Program-made: the position numbers and the translations under genes
The notes under the pieces: generated by a model
What the model was told of the DNA's origin: nothing
The model's database searches: none
Seen by the model: the letters and a program-made list of their open reading frames with translations, nothing else
Assembly: GCF_015706575.1 (NCBI RefSeq)
Contig: NW_024037059.1
Location: forward strand, 32,436,129 to 32,500,128
Length of the DNA stretch: 64,000 bases
DNA from: Patiria miniata
Lineage: Eukaryota > Echinodermata > Asteroidea > Valvatida > Asterinidae
Reading direction: 5' to 3'
Shown: positions 62,860 to 64,000 of the stretch, one piece after another
How the letters are laid out: the number at the start of each line of letters is the position of its first letter
Numbering within the stretch: the first letter of the stretch is position 1

Positions 62860-64000
62860 TATAGCCATGTGTACTAAGTCCACCAGTACTTCATCAGTGG
62901 TGGATTCCATTACATGTACGTCATGTATTGGAAGCAGATTGAGTGATGTAGGCCTATTTTTGCCAACTTGATTGGATCATGCAATGTGTGTGTTTCAAAG
63001 AGTCAAATTCTAACCAAATTACCTTTCTGTATGGGAGCAGAATTTTGTTTTGGTGTTGCGTGTTGGTGTTCTGCTTTGTTTTGTATTGTATTTTTTTTTT
63101 TTAATGGGGGGGGAGACATATAGGTACATGTACTGTATGTATCTGGTAAATAAGGTGATATTCACAAAGCTTATACATAAATAGCACAACATTGAAAAAC
63201 CACAGGCACATAACACTAGCTAATTGTAAAGCTTACTCTCTTTTCCATGCAAATTAATGGTCAGCATGAATAGACAAAGTAGAAAAATAGACAAGAAATG
63301 GCACAGCCTATTAGTCATTGTCATGTGGAAAAACTGCTCTTAAAACAATGATGGAGATTTATGCACTTTTTAAGCCTTCACTTCACCCGTTTTTAGAGCT
63401 AACAAAGTAACATAGGCAGCGAAAGTTTGTGTTGTTTCAAGTTGCATCCTTTATCGTGAAAAATGAAAAGACTTTGATAAGCCTCGTAGACGCGTCGTGG
63501 ACAATTTGGGTTAACAATAATGAGCAATAAAATAACAATGTGTAAGCTCATGTTGACAAATGGCTTCCTCTAATGAATGCGAGTTTGTTCTTCTAGTACT
63601 AGCCCCAGTCTAGGGCCAGTTGGGAGTGGCCCTAGCCCTAGGCTAAAGTAAACATGCAAAGCCAAAGCTAGACTATGATTTCCTCATTGTTTTATCTGTG
63701 TAGCAAATGCTGTATATATTCTCTTTATGAATTATACTGGTGTTTCTTTTGTTGTTTTAGACGAAATAGCACAAGTACATGTGCTAAATATTCACACATG
63801 TAGAATTAACGCAGCCTACCCTACTCCCTGAGTAGTAACACCAGTCTAGGTTTATAATCAATTAGTCATGCCCTATACTCTGGCTAAACTAGGCCTCATT
63901 CAAGTGCCAAGTATCTTGGAACCAGAAGGGAGCTAGGGCTAAGCCAACCCTTGGCACTTACGTTTGCACCCATACATTTACCAAAAGCTTCAACTAGTCT
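62860..64000. other. No feature recognised
   Basis: AT-rich, presumably intron of the minus-strand gene. The CTAG-rich words near 63600-63660 (CTAGCCCTAGGCTAAAG) are the only local pattern. Confidence 0.4.

Overview
The window is eukaryotic nuclear DNA, AT-rich (roughly 60%) and almost all intronic or intergenic sequence packed with transposable elements. The repeat mix (DIRS/PAT-type tyrosine-recombinase retrotransposons, an L2-clade LINE, a tRNA-SINE with an L2-like tail, hAT and Chapaev-like DNA elements, many ACATGTA and TGACGTCA words) fits a marine invertebrate, most likely a deuterostome (echinoderm, hemichordate or cephalochordate). The species cannot be fixed from sequence alone.

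Host gene. Four short minus-strand exons with good splice sites lie at 58179-58244, 54809-54946, 48400-48475 and 35646-35752. The last two are recognisable as the C-terminal part of MADD (Rab3 GEP, a DENN-domain Rab3 exchange factor). They join in phase across a 12.6-kb intron full of DIRS copies. The conserved segment expected just upstream of the 48.4-kb exon is absent, and a DIRS element occupies that place. Weaker candidate exons are at 4664-4779 (-), 57943-58038 (-), 62693-62850 (-), and a possible terminal exon of another gene at 7147-7399 (+).

Layout. 0.7-3.6 kb: Chapaev-like element with a nested LINE 3' end and a tRNA-like repeat. 8.0-11.0 kb: decayed L2-type LINE. 11.2-14.4 kb: two hAT-like elements with subterminal repeat arrays. 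14.9-17.9 kb: fold-back elements, a Myb/SANT-like pseudogene and a LINE RT fragment. 18.5-24.8 kb: remnants of tyrosine-recombinase retrotransposons (RNase H piece, SGNH-hydrolase ORF) mixed with long-TIR elements. 25.7-30 kb: MITEs and a decayed Tc1 transposase. 30-35 kb: tandem and interspersed repeats and a SINE. 37-45.4 kb: two decayed DIRS copies and two TIR elements. 45.6-48.3 kb: TGACGTCA-rich repeat and a degenerate tandem array. 48.7-54.35 kb: the best-preserved DIRS/PAT-like element, with gag-like, RT-RNase H and tyrosine-recombinase ORFs on the minus strand. 55.3-57.8 kb: hAT-like element nested in another repeat. 59.1-60.2 kb: second Chapaev-like copy.

The strongest new observation is a group of hAT-like elements with exact or near 8-bp target duplications and CAGTGTTG-type ends. 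Their subterminal regions are short arrays of one 6-8 bp word, with a different word in each element (GAGTAC/GAGTCC, AAGGCC, GGCCTC, GGTACCCG). Next are the DIRS copy, which is nearly intact but has YLDN in place of YxDD and one in-frame stop, and the apparently missing MADD exons.
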